NCBI RefSeq assembly: GCF_014066305.1
Contig: NW_023501040.1
Location: 620,001-684,000 of the forward strand
DNA: 64,000 nt
Source of the DNA: Letharia columbiana
Taxonomy: Eukaryota > Ascomycota > Lecanoromycetes > Lecanorales > Parmeliaceae
Direction: 5' to 3'
Shown: positions 1-11,903 of the stretch, piece by piece
Numbering within the stretch: position 1 is the first letter of the stretch
How the letters are laid out: the number at the start of each line of letters is the position of its first letter
Position numbers and translations under genes: made by a program
The notes under the pieces: generated by a model
What the model saw: only the letters and a program-made list of their open reading frames with translations
Database searches by the model: none
Told to the model about the DNA's origin: nothing

Positions 1-145
1 GTCATGCATTGGCTCCACATACTGATATACATTCGCGAAAGTCCGGTAGCCGGTCCCCAAGAGACGCAGAGGCAAAGGCAGGGAAGAGTAACAGAAACCA
101 GAGGCATATGAGTCGCACCCCCAATGCGAATTGTCGTGTTCGCAT
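1..145 (-). CDS. per1: Per1/PGAP3-like GPI-anchor lipid remodelling protein, 5' end only
   Basis: Only the first 47 or so residues lie in the window. They begin at the ATG at 145, carry a hydrophobic signal peptide (residues about 9-28) and then the motif GDRLPDFRECISVC, the conserved N-terminus of the Per1/PGAP3 family. In that family a lumenal Cys-rich segment is followed by several membrane helices, and the protein removes an acyl chain from GPI anchors in the ER. The frame meets a stop at 2-4, right after GANA. In relatives the protein continues there with another Cys, so I infer an intron whose donor lies at the edge. The only usable site seen is GC (gcatga), resembling the GC donor at 7665. 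An upstream in-frame ATG at 196 would precede the signal peptide and is less likely. The family call rests on a short stretch. Confidence 0.6.
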
Positions 146-295
146 TATTTCTGAGTGTGTGTGCACTACAAAAGAAAAGAGTTGAAGAAAGAGCACGCGA
201 TTGGATCGAGTCGAAATCCGCTAACGATCGAGCTTATCTCTTACTCTACCTTTAAGCTCGAGGACTCCTTCGGAAGTCTTGGTATTCATTTCCCC

Positions 296-323
296 CTAAG
301 AAAAGATGATAACAGCGTTAGCA
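296..323. repeat. 28-bp direct repeat, left copy
   Basis: This 28-bp sequence, which starts ctaagaaaagatga, recurs without a mismatch at 2370-2397. The two copies lie at the two borders of the AT-rich island, so they may be a long target-site duplication or short terminal direct repeats of the inserted element. Confidence 0.85.
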
Positions 324-2369
324 CGGTAGTAGGCTATAATCTTAGTAATAATAGATTATATAATCGTTTTTAACACTTAGACGAGACTATTAGTCGATGT
401 TATTATAAGATCTTAAAGATTATATATATTCTATATTAGATTTTTTTAATTATTTAAAAATTTTAATCTCGTTTAGCCTAAATTTACGCCTTATTTTAAC
501 GACTATCTAGATGTATTAGACGATATATATATCGTTATTTATATATCTATAATAGAGTATATACTATAGCGAAATAGAAAGGATACTCTTACTTAAAACG
601 TTTTAGCCGTATATGATTTTAATATGCTATTTTACTATATATTATCTAACTGAGAAGACTCTATATATAACGCTTTAGTACTAAGAGATACTATTTCTAA
701 TTACAACTTTTCTATCCTAGCGTAAGTACTATCTCGTCGACGCTAGATATTTTAATTGTAATTAACTACTAATTTCCTATATAAATATACGATATTATTT
801 AAAGGAATAATAATAGACTAAAATAAAGCTCGAGAATATAAAGAAATTATTTAATCTACGTTACTCTTAACTACGAAATATTATTAAAAGAATATTTAAT
901 ATACTTAAACGACGATTTAAATCTATTAAGAACTCTATAGAGTTTAGTATTTCTACTTAGATAATAAACTAGTATATCTTAACTATAATATATAACTTTA
1001 TTACGCTATATCGCTCTCTTAATAATATTAACTCGAATATATAACTAGCTAGCGAGTTTAATAGTAACTCTACTAGTAATTTAGATTTATTAAAGAATAA
1101 ATACTTTACGACTATTAAAATAGATAAGAAAAGAGATAAAATCGCCGAAGTAATGTGGAAGGATTATTAAGAGTATATTTCTTAAAGAATGATTGCGGAG
1201 ATGCGTATATAAGAAGTCTTATTAATGAGAGAGACTTCGATGTGTAAGATCTTAAATATAGTAGTATTTAGCTAATTCTACTTCGATATACTTAATATAT
1301 TCTTCTATCTACTTATGCGCCTCTGTTATTTACCTCTATAACTAATCTTTTCTAATATTATTAGATATTATAATATATATAAAAGTCTTATTATAATTTA
1401 GAAATACGTTTACGACTTTTATATAGTTATTATTATTAATAGAATTAAAGTCTTTACTTAGTAGAGCTATAGCTTTCTTAATAATAACTTATAATATTTC
1501 TTTAATTCGCTATATTTTCTTCTATTGCCTTTATAATATATCCTTTCTCTTTATTTCGTAGATCTTTATAATAAATCTTCTACTTCTTTAATAGTAGAGT
1601 CTATAAACTATTCGCCTATCTTTTTAAGACGCTTAATTGACGATATAGATATTACTATTATGAAGCTCGTATATCTCTTTTTCGCTATGGTCTATGATAT
1701 ATCGATATCGGATATAACGTTTACATCGATAGCTTGTGAGTGTCTTTCTAGTGTCTTTCTAGGTCTTTGAGTATTGATATGTAGGGATAGAGAAACCGTT
1801 TTGAGAGTGGGATCGATAAAAGATTAAGAGGTATTATATGGCTTTTTATTGCTATTCGCTTAATAAAGTAAGTATCGAACTCTTTAACGTATAGAAGAGA
1901 AGTTTAACGAAGCTCTTTTATAAGTTTATTTTTCTAGAAAATATTAGCGAAGTATTATTAATAAGACGGTCTTCTTATATCTTAATTTAGACTTTTTATT
2001 AATCGTTATTAACTATATAAAGTATAATTCTCTTATTAAAGTTTTAGCTACTTAATTTATAGCGAAGATAACGATAAAGAGTTTATTTAGTCTTATATGA
2101 AGTTATCTTTCTCTATACTTAACTTTATTTAACTTACTATCTTATAATTATTATAGCCTATATAGAGCTAATATATATATCTATATCTCCGATTTAAAGC
2201 CTATATCCGAGCGTTTATCGTTCTTATATTGTTATTTATTTTATAATATAGTTTAGCCTTTATAATAGTGATCTATTTAAGAATTCTATTAATCTATTAT
2301 AATCTATCTACTCGAGCTAATACCTCTTCCGATACTTTATAATTAATGAGAGGATTACTAAGAGCTTTT
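324..2369. mobile_element. AT-rich RIP-degraded repeat island
   Basis: About 2 kb of very AT-rich sequence without an open frame of any length. The dinucleotide skew is diagnostic. In 1861-2280 I find no CA, only three TG, but twelve CG, while TA is extremely frequent. This is what RIP leaves, because it converts CpA to TpA and spares CpG. Less mutated patches remain at about 1140-1260 and 1690-1830. Within the latter, 1740-1763 holds a short tandem duplication (gtgtctttcta). RIP acts on duplicated DNA, so I infer a former transposable element. Its class cannot be read from the remains. Confidence 0.8.
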
Positions 2370-2397
2370 CTAAGAAAAGATGATAACAGCGTTAGCA
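2370..2397. repeat. 28-bp direct repeat, right copy
   Basis: Exact copy of 296-323. Base composition returns to normal immediately to the right, which makes this the right border of the degraded element. Confidence 0.85.
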
Positions 2398-3970
2398 GGC
2401 TTCTGGATGTTGACATGGTTACCACACTGACGACGATATTCGGTGTCGTGAAAACATTTTGATCGAAACATTTCTACATATCGATGGCCAGATCTTTAAC
2501 CCTACCAATGTCAACAAACTAGAATTGTCTGACAGCTTGCTCTGCCACTAGAGTAACCCAGCGCTTTTCAACGCCGAATTTTTGAATTCTCCACGACGTG
2601 GCGCCTATCTCTGACTCTCTCACGGTTCCTGGCCTTGTACCCTATCTCAAATACGTAAAAAGGCACAGTGCTCAAAATTCTCGTTAATAGTCTCTGCCCG
2701 TCTGCATCCTTGATTTTACCTTTTTTTCGTAGTTACCTTTTTTTTCTTTTTTTTTTTTTTCTCCGCGGCGTTCTCTTTCCTCGGCTTGCCTCGTTGAAAG
2801 ACTGTGGAAAGCCAATCATCGTGGAAAGCATTCAGATCACGATGAAAATTACAGATTATGTGTTTGTGAGTGTACATTTGAATTCGTTCATATGTTGTTA
2901 TCACAATCAATAGAATCTCTATCTCTACAATACCCCCTATTCTTCTTATCCGTTTCATGAACGACTTGACCCCCCATACCTATCCTCTCGCTCACTCCTT
3001 CTACCTTCACATCAAATGAGGTTCCTACGGCCCATAAGCTCCCGCTAAATGCGTCAATCCTTGCACTGCATCCGCCAACATCCTTCAAACGGTCTCCAAG
3101 CCAGGTTTCGACAGCAAGTGCAGAAGGGATAACGGCCGGCCATAAACTCTCTCCACCTTGCCGCATGCGTACAGAGGGCCCGATGAGCTCCGATTGCGGA
3201 TGTGAGCGGGCGTCCGTGCGCGTTTCACGCATGCATTCGAAAATGAGTGATTCGTTGCGGCTGGGGGAAGCGGACGTAATGTGTGAATACGATGGAGACG
3301 AACTTTTTCAGCAATGGGGTCGAGGTAAGAGGTTAGTGGGGGTTCCGAGGCTGGCAGGGAGGGTAACTATTGAGGATGCATTGGTAGTGGAATAGGGACG
3401 GTTAACGGGATTATGATTTACTCGAGATCATCGGGCTGCTCTGTGGTCGGAAAGGGAGAAGATGATACAATCATGAGAGGGTCTGCTGCGAAAGCACAGC
3501 TGTCTAGATAGCTTAGAATGGCAAAGTAAGAGATAAGGAGCACATGGGTCTTGGTATATTGGTCAGAAATTGGGGAAATACAACCCCAATGGAACGTTGC
3601 CAAGAGTTTCATGCCTATACCATCTCTAAAACTCTGTTGCTTTATCGCCTTTTTCATCTCAACGCTTCACTCTTTCCCCCAGGCAACATGCGTGCCGCTG
3701 ATGATTTGAAGAAAGATGACCGCGAAACATTGTGTGAAGGAGGTATGCTGACCGCAAAGGAGGAAGAAGACTTAACCCAAAGCTTCCTCCGTAGCTGTTA
3801 TGAGAGAAAACTTAGGCAAAATTGAGAGGTGGTCGTATAAATTGTGTTTCGCAATTCGTAATAGTAGCTGAAAGAAGAGGGGAAAGCAAAAAAAGCAAAA
3901 AAATATATCGTATACGATATTGGCTAAATCACAATCAGAACAAGAAATATAAGATGATATCTTGAGGACT
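2398..3970. other. intergenic, no recognised gene
   Basis: Several short open frames (for example 2888-3232 minus and 3165-3395 plus) overlap each other and match no family I know. The minus frame is open back to about 3310 and could be a coding relic. A T-rich run lies at 2723-2760 and A-rich runs at 3886-3902. Confidence 0.5.
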
Positions 3971-4113
3971 CACAGAAGCGGGGGATCGAACCCCGGGCCT
4001 TCCGCAGGCGAACTCTTGATAAGTGCAACTACGAAGAAATTAGAATCCGAAGACGATGGCAGCAGATAATGGAGTAGCCTACAGCGGACGCTCTACCACT
4101 GAGCCACATCCCC
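3971..4113 (-). pseudogene. tRNA-Ala(CGC)-like sequence with a 71-nt insertion in the anticodon loop
   Basis: Read on the minus strand the 5' part has acceptor strand GGGGATG, a D arm (GCTC/GAGC) with a good A box, and TCCGC as the 5' anticodon stem. The 3' part has a CGC anticodon candidate in the loop, GCGGA pairing with TCCGC, variable loop AGGCC and a perfect T arm (CGGGG-TTCGATC-CCCCG). Between them, at about 4012-4082, lie 71 extra nt, inserted near positions 32/33 and not at the usual 37/38. The acceptor stem is poor: CTTCTGT faces GGGGATG with five pairs, two of them wobble. Position 37 would be C, and no T-run terminator follows closely. A decayed tRNA gene is more likely than a working one. 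Confidence 0.5.
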
Positions 4114-4443
4114 TACTGAAGATCAAGAGTTAGCTCCTATTGCAATATTCATACCTACTATGTGTCATGGCAAACCTTGGTGCTGCAAACCTGCAGTAGT
4201 CTCGATAGTCACCCTAAGGCTCAATTGAGTAAAGCACTCCGAGTGGATTTGGCGGATACATCACTGGACCCCTGGTCAATGCCAAGACATATTCGCGTCG
4301 GGCCGAGATTTAGCTTGCGAATAATTGAACGAAAATCAACAAGTCAAGCTTCCTACAGAGATTGTGTAAATACAGTTTCCTTGGCTAGAAACGTCGCTCA
4401 AGTTGGAGCATGCAGTGAAATTCGATACATTCACCCTCACAAC

Positions 4444-5778
<1,335 letters not shown>

Positions 5779-6178
5779 GGACACTTCCTGAACATCAGAC
5801 GGGCTCTTTACTGATATTGTGCAGGTGCTGATGATCTGAGTAATTGATCACTAAGGCACTCTCGAGGATGGATAAATGGCCGTGTTCGTCATTTTGATGC
5901 AAGCATGCATAGCGATTTTCATAGAGGAATGACAAGCTGCAAAAATTGAATTGAGATGATGTGCGGAAGAAGGGTTTTGGTCAGACCACTTTGACGGCCA
6001 TCAAAGGCGTCTTCATCTACAGTGCCAACAGAAGCTATCATCGATGACCGTTAGTAATCCAAAGCCCAGTGGATAGATATATGTGGTTAACAGAGGGCCA
6101 GCAGCGACATATCCACAAAGTCCGCTACGCCGAATTGTTGCGGGCAACTCGATGATCTTACACCGACCATGCCGATAC
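5779..6178. other. convergent intergenic region
   Basis: This 400-nt gap between hmt1 and the NADAR gene, which converge here, should hold the 3' ends of both transcripts. I see no coding or repeat signal in it. Confidence 0.6.
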
Positions 6179-6979
6179 TCATACCTTCTCATTTGTACTA
6201 ATCTCGTCCGTTGTGTTATCCTCTCCTGAACGCAATCGGTCTCGAACTCTCATCAGTGCTTTACCGAGTAAATTCTCTCCCCAATTACCCTCGTTCGCCG
6301 CCGCATTCGCAGCGCTGTAGCCCACTCCCCAAATTTTATCGTACGGTGACGCCTCCACCAACAACCTGTCGCCTGTCTCCAACAGCATCTTCCTCGGATC
6401 ACCTTCTTTTGACTGGGTGAATTTCCACCAATTTCCTTCTTCGACAACCTTCTCTCGCTTCGCATTCCATTTCTTGCCGTCAAACCCTTTTACCTCCCTT
6501 CCCAAGGCCCTTTGCTTGCTTGGTTCTGGCTCGAGCGCAATCTTGTCGGCTACATCTTGATTATCGAATAAGATGGCCTTGTGATACATCCTGGCTTACA
6601 ATTCCATAGTCAGTATTGCCTACGACAGTTTCTGAGGGGCACATCAAGCCTTGAAACATGTTTGGAAGCTAAGGACTCCTGAGACAAGTCTAATCGACGG
6701 GAAAGATACGTACATGTATTGCTCAGCGGTGACGAACGTCATTGGTAGGGTGCCGGTGGAGGAAGGTGCGGTGAAGGCCGACGGGTACCATTGGGACAGG
6801 AAGCCATAGGGGCTCTCAAATTCGCGCCACTAGTAGTTCTCGGGCTCAGCGTTTCATACCCAAGACTACAAAGGAGTCGTGAGACTCGGCACATAGTATC
6901 AAGTAGGATAAGAAGGATTGGAGAGGTAGCTTACGAAGAAGACGGGCCCGCCAGCGGAGGAGATGGTAGAAGATGCCAT
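6179..6979 (-). CDS. NADAR domain protein (YbiA-like, DUF1768)
   Basis: Three exons on the minus strand (6935-6979, 6714-6829, 6590-6179) give 190 aa. The start of the domain, VFFWREFESPYGFLSQWY, is formed across the first splice (VFF from exon 1, WREFESPYGFLSQWY from exon 2). TAEQYMMYHKAILF spans the second junction, where an ATG codon is split AT/G. These are the N-terminal hallmarks of the NADAR fold, with Trp, Glu and Tyr of the pocket in place. Bacterial YbiA acts as an N-glycosidase on early riboflavin intermediates, and other NADAR proteins remove ADP-ribose from guanine in DNA. Which reaction the fungal protein performs is not known to me. The introns are 105 and 123 nt, twice the local norm. 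It is divergent from the MaoC gene, with 512 nt between starts. Confidence 0.85.
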
Positions 6980-7491
6980 GTTGTTCAATGGCACGGAGAA
7001 TCTGGTTGAATGGGGTTTTCAAGTCAAATGGGCATTGGACTGTCGAATCATGCAGGAGGAGAAGTTGTTTAATACGAAGATGGAAAGTGGTGTTCAAGGA
7101 GAAAGTGTTTGAAGAGGAAGGAAATGGTGTATCAGACAGCTACGAGTTCCTGCTCACAGGGAGTCATTGAGAAGCTTTCAAATGGAGTCAACACAGAGAT
7201 TCGCTCACATTTTTACGGACTCATATCGAAGAAGACTTAGCTCGGCTGAAAAGAGAAGCCTCTTATGCAACGTACAATTAGATGTAATGTTTCGAGGGTC
7301 AAGCGGAGAATAGTCCGGCACCACAAATGCCTCGGCTGCGGGGAAAACTCTTCCTCCCCGCAAAGTCGTTCCTTCAAGACTGCGCGTCCTCATGACTTTG
7401 CTCCATCGCTTCTAAGGCTTCTCTTTCTAGCCAAAGCTGAATTTCTGAGATCCCGGGATAGAGGCTTTGCTTTGTACATAGACAGTCCAGT
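6980..7491. promoter_or_regulatory. shared divergent promoter, NADAR gene / MaoC gene
   Basis: 512 nt separate the two start codons, so this must hold both promoters. Short open frames here are not conserved. I see no repeat or clear operator. Confidence 0.45.
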
Positions 7492-8665
7492 ATGAGTGGC
7501 CCCGGCGCGGGATTCGAATATCCTTCCCAGGAAGTTTCCTGGCTGAAGCGGTACGTTTTTAAGGCTCTGTCGAAGGACAGCGAGAGCAGCTGACAATTAG
7601 CAGAGATGTCTTGTTGTTTGCAAATAGCATCGGCTGTACGGCAGATGAGCTTCAGTTCCTCTATGCATGTCTCGACAAGTGCCACCAGAGGTATCTGCTT
7701 ACAAGACCAGGAACTCCATCCTTCTTTCCAGACTTTTCCAACATACCCTGTAATACTCCGTACGATAACTGTCATGCCCATGACTCTAGGGACCAACTGA
7801 CAAATTTGCCAGCCTTCAAGCACACCGACCAAGAGGTCATAGATTTTTACGCCCGCTCAGCTGCAACGCCCATACCCAATGTACCCAAATTTGATAGCCG
7901 CCGTGTGGTCGATGGTCAGCGGTCTATGAAGTTTCTTAAGCCCTTGCCTCCTACAAGCGTAGGCAAGAAATTTGAGCTGCGGTCCAAAGTTCTTGGCGTA
8001 TATGACAAAGGCAAGGTGGGGACCGTAATCGAGACGGAGACGGTACTTGCAGAGAAAGGTGGAGATGTATACACCAAAGCTGTAGGCAGTGCGTTCTTCG
8101 TCGGACAAGGCAATTGGGGTGGGCCTAAAGGTGAGGATGAAAAGTGAAGCGAGTTTCACCAAGTGGTTGACGAAGAGAGAAGGTCCAAGTACAGTAAACT
8201 ACCCACCACCAGAAGGGAAGAAATCGGACGCAGTGCATACTCTGCAGACAGCCAAGGAATCTGCCCATCTATACAGGTGAGATGCTTGCTCTCATCTTGT
8301 TAAAGGACGACTGACATCTTAGACTCAATGGCGATTACAATCCTCTCCACGCGACCCCAGAACCAGGTCAGGAGATGGGATTTGGGGGTGCCATTATGCA
8401 CGGACTCTTCTCGTGGAATTCTGCTTGTCACGGCTTACTGCAGACGCTTGGTGGTAGTGATCCTGCGAATCTAAGAGAGTTTGAGGCAAGATTTGCAGCA
8501 CCGGTAAAGCCTGGAGACAAGCTTGTGACAGAAGCTTGGAGGACGGGTGAGGTCAAAGATGGATGGGAAGAAGTAAGATTTATCACACGAGTGGAAGGGG
8601 GTAAAATTGTTTTGAGTAACGGCAGGGCGTTAATGCACTGTACGATAACAAAAAGCAAGCTCTAA
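7492..8665 (+). CDS. Peroxisomal MaoC-type 2-enoyl-CoA hydratase
   Basis: Six exons (7492-7550, 7604-7664, 7711-7759, 7813-8130, 8183-8276, 8323-8665) encode 307 aa. It resembles the hydratase-2 part of fungal multifunctional beta-oxidation protein and stand-alone MaoC proteins, which hydrate trans-2-enoyl-CoA to (R)-3-hydroxyacyl-CoA. The hydratase signature is NGDYNPLH at residues 196-203, with catalytic Asp198 and His203, then a Gly-rich segment ending MHGL. The N-terminal half (VLLFANSIG, HTDQEVIDFYAR) is the degenerate hot-dog repeat usual in this family. The protein ends in SKL, a canonical PTS1. The second intron (7665-7710) starts with GCATGT, a GC-AG intron; the nearby GT alternative would create a stop. 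The other introns are 46-53 nt. Confidence 0.92.
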
Positions 8666-8751
8666 AAAAATTTATCAGTGGGAAGATGTAATTTCAGGAG
8701 TTGAATATCTTTCTCGACAACAGACTGTAGAAGAGCAAACCAAAAAAAAAT

Positions 8752-8906
8752 CGATACCAGGGAGACTCGAACTCCCAATCTTTGCCACCGGAAAGCAACG
8801 CCTTGCCTACACATCATTTAGGAGTCAGCATCGCTTCACCAAGGCGCAAAACCTGAACTAATGGCATAGTACTGGGTCTTGCGGCGTACCATTAGGCCAT
8901 GGTACC
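8752..8906 (-). tRNA. tRNA-Arg(CCG) interrupted by 83 nt in the D loop
   Basis: On the minus strand the outer parts form a complete cloverleaf of 72 nt. The acceptor GGTACCA pairs with TGGTATC over seven pairs, the D stem is GCCT/AGGC, the anticodon stem TTGCT/GGCAA encloses TTCCGGT (anticodon CCG), the variable loop is AGATT, and the T arm is GGGAG-TTCGAGT-CTCCC. A T9 pol III terminator follows at once (A-run 8742-8750 on the plus strand). Positions 8804-8886 are extra and lie between the D loop GGTA and the AGGC strand. A canonical 37/38 intron parse fails because no D stem or anticodon stem then forms. The insertion can pair with both exons: 8858-8866 with 8887-8895 (nine pairs, one wobble) and 8840-8846 with 8799-8805 (seven pairs). 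It looks active, but whether the insert is spliced is unknown. Confidence 0.7.
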
Positions 8907-9136
8907 AGTTTATAGTCCAATATCCGAGTTATTTCACACATTTGGGGAATTAAAGTCCAACTATTTACTTATATATTCAACAACAATTAGCCACGAAGAG
9001 CTGACTCGTAATCTTAGCGTGACTAAGCTAACAGGCTTGGCACTTGAATCGACGTCAAAGTCCACCCAGCATCGATCTACGACAGCTTCGCTACCTATCC
9101 GAGTGTTTATTCCAGTAATCTGAATCTGCCGCCATC

Positions 9137-10726
9137 ATGTCCACACTCGAAGATCTCGATGACATGGAGAGAGAGGAGAAGGAGGAAAAGAAGGACGACG
9201 GCGACAAAGATGGCAAGAAGCCTGATCAGGACGGTGACGCAGAGATGAAGGACGCGGACAGTGATAAAAAAGGAGAAGAGAAAGAGGAGGACATATTCGA
9301 CCCTGAGATCCTACATTCAAGCACAAGAGACATCATCACGCGGCGGCGACTTCTTGAGAACGATATGAGGATCATGAAGAGCGAGTTCCAACGCTTGACA
9401 CATGAGCAAGCAGCGATGAAGGAGAAGATTAAGGATAACCTAGATAAGATTGAGAATAATAGGTGCGTCTAAGAAGCGTACGGGTCATCCTAGAATCTAC
9501 GGTGCTGATGAACGCTTACAGACAGCTCCCTTACCTCGTCGGCAACGTCGTAGAGCTTCTGGATCTCGATGTCGAGAAGGAGGCCGCGGAAGAAGGTGCC
9601 AATATCGACCTAGACGCAACTCGCATTGGCAAGTCCGCAGTCATCAAAACCTCCACCCGCCAAACCATATTCCTCCCTCTCATCGGCCTCGTCGATCATA
9701 CCGCTCTCAAACCCGGGGACCTCATCGGCGTCAACAAAGACTCATACCTCGTTCTCGACACCCTACCCGCTGAATATGACAGTAGGGTCAAGGCTATGGA
9801 GGTCGATGAGAAGCCTACAGAGAAGTATACCGATGTAGGTGGTCTAGATAAGCAGATCGAGGAGCTTGTGGAAGCTATAGTTTGGCCTATGAAGGAAGCG
9901 GAGCGGTTTAAGAAGATTGGTATCAAAGCTCCTAAAGGTACATCACCTCCTTCCTATGCTTGTCTCCTGCCAAAGCCTCCATAGCTGACCAATCCTTTCC
10001 CAACAGGGGCGCTAATGTACGGCCCCCCGGGGACCGGCAAGACCCTCCTCGCCCGAGCCTGCGCCGCCCAAACAGACGCCACCTTCCTCAAGCTCGCGGG
10101 CCCCCAACTCGTCCAAATGTTCATCGGCGACGGCGCCAAGCTCGTCCGTGACTGCTTTGCCCTCGCCAAAGAAAAAGCCCCCTCAATCATCTTCATCGAC
10201 GAGCTCGATGCCGTGGGCACTAAACGCTTCGATAGCGAAAAGAGCGGGGACAGAGAAGTTCAACGAACTATGCTCGAATTACTCAACCAACTGGACGGCT
10301 TCGCATCCGACGACCGCGTCAAGGTCCTGGCCGCCACCAACCGCGTCGATGTGCTTGACCCGGCGCTGCTGCGTTCAGGACGTTTAGATCGCAAGATCGA
10401 GTTTCCACTGCCCAACGAGGAAGCCCGGGCACAGATCTTGAAGATCCACAGCCGAAAGATGACGGTAGATGATGCGGTCAACTGGCCCGAGCTGGCGAGA
10501 AGTACGGATGAGTTTGGGGGAGCGCAGCTGAAGGCTGTGTGCGTTGAGGCAGGGATGATTGCGTTGAGGAAGGGGATGGTGAAGATTGGGCATGAGCATT
10601 ACGTGGATGCTATTGCGGAGGTCCAGGCGAAGAAGAAGGTGAGGCTTCCTTGGCTCGCTCGGGCCTCTATCGGGTGAAAACACCATGCTGACATAGCTGT
10701 AGGACACGGTCAATTTCTACGCTTGA
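9137..10726 (+). CDS. rpt5: 26S proteasome regulatory ATPase subunit Rpt5
   Basis: Exons 9137-9462, 9522-9937, 10007-10638 and 10703-10726 give 465 aa. It is an AAA ATPase of the 19S base ring that unfolds substrates and opens the 20S gate. The acidic, Lys-rich N-terminus leads into a coiled coil (about residues 60-108), then an OB domain, then the ATPase domain with Walker A GPPGTGKT at 253-260 and Walker [10 protein letters not shown] at 308-316. The arginine-finger region ([13 protein letters not shown]) is intact. The last exon is only 24 nt and supplies DTVNFYA, so the C-terminal HbYX motif FYA that docks into the 20S pocket depends on splicing of the last, 64-nt intron. All junctions are in phase and identity to the family is very high. 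Confidence 0.97.
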
Positions 10727-11903
10727 GAGTGGTGAAGATCGAAGGGATCAGCTTCGCTAGGGTCTGGCGGAGGGAGATAGACCGCTGTCCATACATAGCA
10801 TGGCGATGGCGCGCAGGGTGTACTCGATATCCTTGAAACCAAGCATCAAACGAGACTGCGAACCCTTCTGTGGGTTTTCGACCTATGACTGTCCTGCCCC
10901 GTTCGACACGTATTCTCCAAGAGATCGCCTCTACACAGTACAACCAGCACGGAACCCACAAACGCTGTTGCTAGAGGGCCAACCAAAATGGCTCAAAGAC
11001 AAGGCACAGTCAGTTGGAGCTGGATATCACGGCAGCTTTCACCAAGCATGTAATCAATTTCGTGGATCGCACAAAGATTTTCCTTCAATCTAAATTTCTA
11101 AACATCTGCCGTAGGTCTGATACCACATTGCTAACTCCGCTTTCGCCTCCGTCTAACACGAAAGACTTTTCCACCCAACGGCCTAAGTACAAGTTTTTGG
11201 TGGCCACATGCAAAGCAGCCAAGAAAAGAAGATGCGAGCCTCGTCCCAAAGCTCGAACGAATGCCATGAAAGGGTATCATGTTGTAAGCCCGAAGCTCAC
11301 TCCGACTCGGAAGGAGTCTTGTGAATGCAAAAAGCCCATCCTAATGTTTTCCTGAACCGTCATGAAACGGGATTTCCTGAGCGAGAGTAGCCATGCGGAA
11401 GATGCGATGATGTACTCTGGAATAGAAGACCCGTGATGTCGAACATTAAAAGTCCACCCAAGAAAAGAACGCCGCGATGCTGAAGGTTCCGATGCTTGAA
11501 CGCCTGAAGAAGTCTATTGAAGCGCCGGCTAGAATGGTAAAAAAAAGAGTCGTAATCCTGAAGAGGTGTTTTGAGCCATATGAACATGTATGCCGGGTCA
11601 TTATTTTTCCCTGATTCGAAAAACGCCGGACGCCCCCTTTGGTGACCATGAATATTATGTATTGGTGAAAAAATGCTACCGAAATGTTGGCCGCAATCCG
11701 TTGTATTAGGTTGTTAGCTCGTGCTCCTCCAAGCGGATTGACGCTGCGTGGTGCAGTGGTCGATATTGTGAGCTAGAGATCAAGAAAGTGAAGGAAGTAC
11801 GCGTGGAAAGCTCCAGTACCGTCTGAAGGACTGTGCAAGCGGTGGTAGATATTGGCAAGACGTTACTGGACTCATTCGTCTCGTCGAGCAACGCATATCG
11901 AAG
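10727..11903. other. convergent intergenic region
   Basis: 1.2 kb between the converging rpt5 and cyclin genes. The short overlapping frames on both strands show no family resemblance; I see no gene here. Confidence 0.5.

Noticed and set aside
3165..3395. Small plus-strand ORF near 3.2 kb
   Set aside because: No family resemblance, and an antisense frame of similar quality overlaps it.
10800..11355. Overlapping plus-strand frames as a gene downstream of rpt5
   Set aside because: Frames overlap in several phases, lack splice logic and show no domain.
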